64,000 nucleotides of DNA from an uncultured Collinsella sp. (GTDB lineage: Bacteria > Actinomycetota > Coriobacteriia > Coriobacteriales > Coriobacteriaceae): the NCBI GenBank assembly GCA_900544875.1, contig UQWS01000003.1:72387-136386 (forward strand), given 5' to 3'. Shown one piece after another: positions 62,399 through 64,000 of the stretch. Each line of letters starts with the position of its first letter. Positions within the stretch are counted from its first letter, which is position 1. A model generated the notes under the pieces. That model searched no databases and was not told the origin of the DNA. It was given only the letters and a program-made list of their open reading frames with translations. The position numbers and the translations under genes are program-made.

Positions 62399-63799
62399 GT
62401 GTGCGCGATAATTCATTTTGGAACTGACGGTTGGCGCGCTCGCGTCGATGAGGACTTCACTGCCGATAACGTTGCCCGTATCGCCGATGCCGTCGGCGAG
62501 TTGTGGCAAAAGACCAATCCAGGCAAAACGGTATATATAGGGTTCGACACCCGGCCCCTGGCGAGCGAGTTCGCTGAGCTTGCGGCGGGCGTGCTAGCAG
62601 CGCACGGGCTGGACGCCGTGCTCGCTTCGCGACCTGTTCCGACCCCTGCCCTTACGTGGGCGGCGGCTTATGACGGTGAGGCGTGCGGCGCGCTCATGGT
62701 GACGGGGTCCCATCATCCGCAGGGTTATCTGTGCCTCAAGATTCGCATGGGTGACGGCTCGACCGCCAACCAGGATGTCATCGAAGAGCTCGAAGAGACC
62801 ATGGCTCCCGAGCCAATGGGGATCGAGGGGCAATATCGCACCGCGGATATTATTCCTGACTATATGCAGGCGGTGGCATCGTTTGTCGATGCCGAAGCCA
62901 TCCGCGCCGCGCACCTGCGCGTGGTTGTCGATCCCATGGGCGGCGCAGCCCAGGGCTATCTAGCCGACTTGCTGCGCGAGCTTGGCGTTGAGGTGCACGA
63001 GATTCACGCCGGGCAGGCGTCTGACCAAGAAGATATCTGCCCCGACCCCGTTGAGCCTTGGGTGGACGCTTGCGAGCGCACGGTTATCGATGACGGAGCT
63101 TGCGCCGGCCTGGTGACCGACGGCGACGCCGACCGTATCGGTGCGGTTGACGAGCGCGGCAGATATATACATCCGCATCAGATCATGGCGCTCGTTTTGG
63201 GCGACTTGGTCCAATTTCGTAATTTGGAGGGGCGCGTCGTCGTCAATCTTTCATGCTCGACGCTCGTGCGTCGCATTGCCGAGGCGCTTGGCTGCCGCGT
63301 GACCGTCAAACCAGTCGGTTTCAAATATATAGCGGCGGAGATGAAGAAGGGCGGCGTCCTCATAGGCGGTGAAGAAGCCGGTGGTATCGGCATCGCCGCG
63401 CATATGCCCGAGCGCGATGGAGTCCTCGCCTGTCTGATTCTGTGTGAGCTTATGGCTAAGACGGACGCGCCTTTGGGCGTTCTGGTCGACCAACTCGAGG
63501 ACAGTTTTGGTAAGACGAGTTACGGTCGACGGGATTTGCGCCTTGAGGCCGAAGATGCCGAAACGTTACGAACCCTGCTGCCGGGCGTAAACCCCAAGTC
63601 GATTTGTGGCAAGGTGCCGCAAAACGTTAGTCATATGGATGGCTTGCGTTTGGAATTCGAGGATGACACGTGGCTGCTGGTCCGTCCTAGCGGGACCGAA
63701 CCAGTGGTGCGCGTCTACGCCGAGGGGTTCTCGGTGGAAGAACGCGATGAGTTGCTCGATGCTGGCTGTGCTTTAGCTAGGGGGACGTATCCGCTTTAA
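62399..63799 (+). CDS. Phosphoglucomutase/phosphomannomutase family protein
   Basis: 466 residues from the GTG at 62399 (GAGGTG with a seven-base gap). FGTDGWRA at the start, the phosphoserine loop VTGSHHPQGYLCLK (catalytic Ser, where most members read ASHNP), the metal loop TDGDADRIGAVD, the sugar loop GGEEAGGIG and the phosphate loop RPSGTEPVVRVY make it an intact alpha-D-phosphohexomutase. It interconverts 1- and 6-phosphates of glucose, mannose or glucosamine. GSHHPQGY differs from the common TASHNPxxxNG, so substrate is uncertain. Confidence 0.87.
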   Translation: MCAIIHFGTDGWRARVDEDFTADNVARIADAVGELWQKTNPGKTVYIGFDTRPLASEFAELAAGVLAAHGLDAVLASRPVPTPALTWAAAYDGEACGALMVTGSHHPQGYLCLKIRMGDGSTANQDVIEELEETMAPEPMGIEGQYRTADIIPDYMQAVASFVDAEAIRAAHLRVVVDPMGGAAQGYLADLLRELGVEVHEIHAGQASDQEDICPDPVEPWVDACERTVIDDGACAGLVTDGDADRIGAVDERGRYIHPHQIMALVLGDLVQFRNLEGRVVVNLSCSTLVRRIAEALGCRVTVKPVGFKYIAAEMKKGGVLIGGEEAGGIGIAAHMPERDGVLACLILCELMAKTDAPLGVLVDQLEDSFGKTSYGRRDLRLEAEDAETLRTLLPGVNPKSICGKVPQNVSHMDGLRLEFEDDTWLLVRPSGTEPVVRVYAEGFSVEERDELLDAGCALARGTYPL

Positions 63800-64000
63800 T
63801 CATGAGACTGCCTTATATAAAGAGATGCTCGGCGAGCGGTAGTTAACGGCTGGCAAACGTTAGTCGGATCACAAGATGTGTAGGAAATGTGTACGCCCAG
63901 ATTCCCGCCCCCGGGGCCCCTCCGGTCTGGCAATATATCTCCTTGCCGCGCGGCCCGGTCGGACCGGATCAGCCGCCAGGCGTGCACCTTGAGAACCGGA
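63800..64000 (+). other. Possible leader of an rRNA operon at the window edge
   Basis: No open frame is convincing. The stretch is GC-rich with short stems (CCCCCGGGGCCCC, CCGGTCGGACCGG) and ends in GCACCTTGAGAACCGGA, resembling the conserved segment that precedes 16S rRNA in actinobacteria. The rRNA itself would lie beyond the window. The assignment is from memory of similar leaders. Confidence 0.35.

Overview
The window looks like a chromosome segment of a gut actinobacterium of the class Coriobacteriia, most likely Collinsella or a close relative. This is inferred from the roughly 60% GC coding DNA, the actinobacterial gene order prfA-prmC-sua5-(glpK)-upp-atp, Ala/Glu-rich inserts in housekeeping proteins, many dispersed intergenic palindromes and the type of catabolic genes. 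No similarity search was run, so the genus is an inference.

Layout. 1-14130: a KdpD/KdpE-like two-component pair, the fused rRNA methyltransferase RlmKL, a HAD phosphatase, a small transaldolase, the S1-domain protein Tex, and a three-gene minus-strand catabolic cluster (SDR, MFS carrier, Gfo/Idh/MocA oxidoreductase) divergent from a LysR regulator. 14131-17424: an AT-richer accessory patch with a Tat-type lipoprotein, an IS200-type insertion sequence, a Phd/ParE-type toxin-antitoxin pair and the frameshifted tail of a DUF4143 ATPase. 17425-28234: a diguanylate cyclase, a MarR-controlled heterodimeric ABC exporter, a PdxY-like kinase with a TIGR04076 protein, a low-molecular-weight tyrosine phosphatase, an acyltransferase, and an MFS carrier beside the tail of a second one.

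28331-34233 is the most interesting part: an apparent aromatic-acid (gallate-like) decarboxylation module. It encodes a fusion of an LpdD-like domain with a type I IPP-isomerase Nudix domain, a DASS/SLC13-type carrier, a UbiD decarboxylase closely resembling LpdC, the flavin prenyltransferase UbiX and a MerR-family regulator. Two promoters in it share a palindrome set in a 19-bp spacer, as expected for MerR control. The fusion would tie dimethylallyl supply to prenyl-FMN cofactor formation.

34271-42303: a DUF4143 ATPase behind two tandem palindromes, an unknown membrane protein, an aldose-epimerase-like protein, a complete polar amino-acid ABC importer and an M20 peptidase. 42553-62240: housekeeping genes, namely prfA, prmC (with a large acidic insert), a HigBA-like toxin-antitoxin pair, sua5, glpK, upp, the whole F1Fo ATP synthase operon, murA, an LCP ligase, pepT, a DtxR-like regulator and a homocysteine methyltransferase. 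The window closes with a phosphohexomutase and possibly the leader of an rRNA operon.

At least three families of short dispersed palindromic elements are scattered between the genes. Several begin right at stop codons, and one may be embedded in frame in a coding gene.
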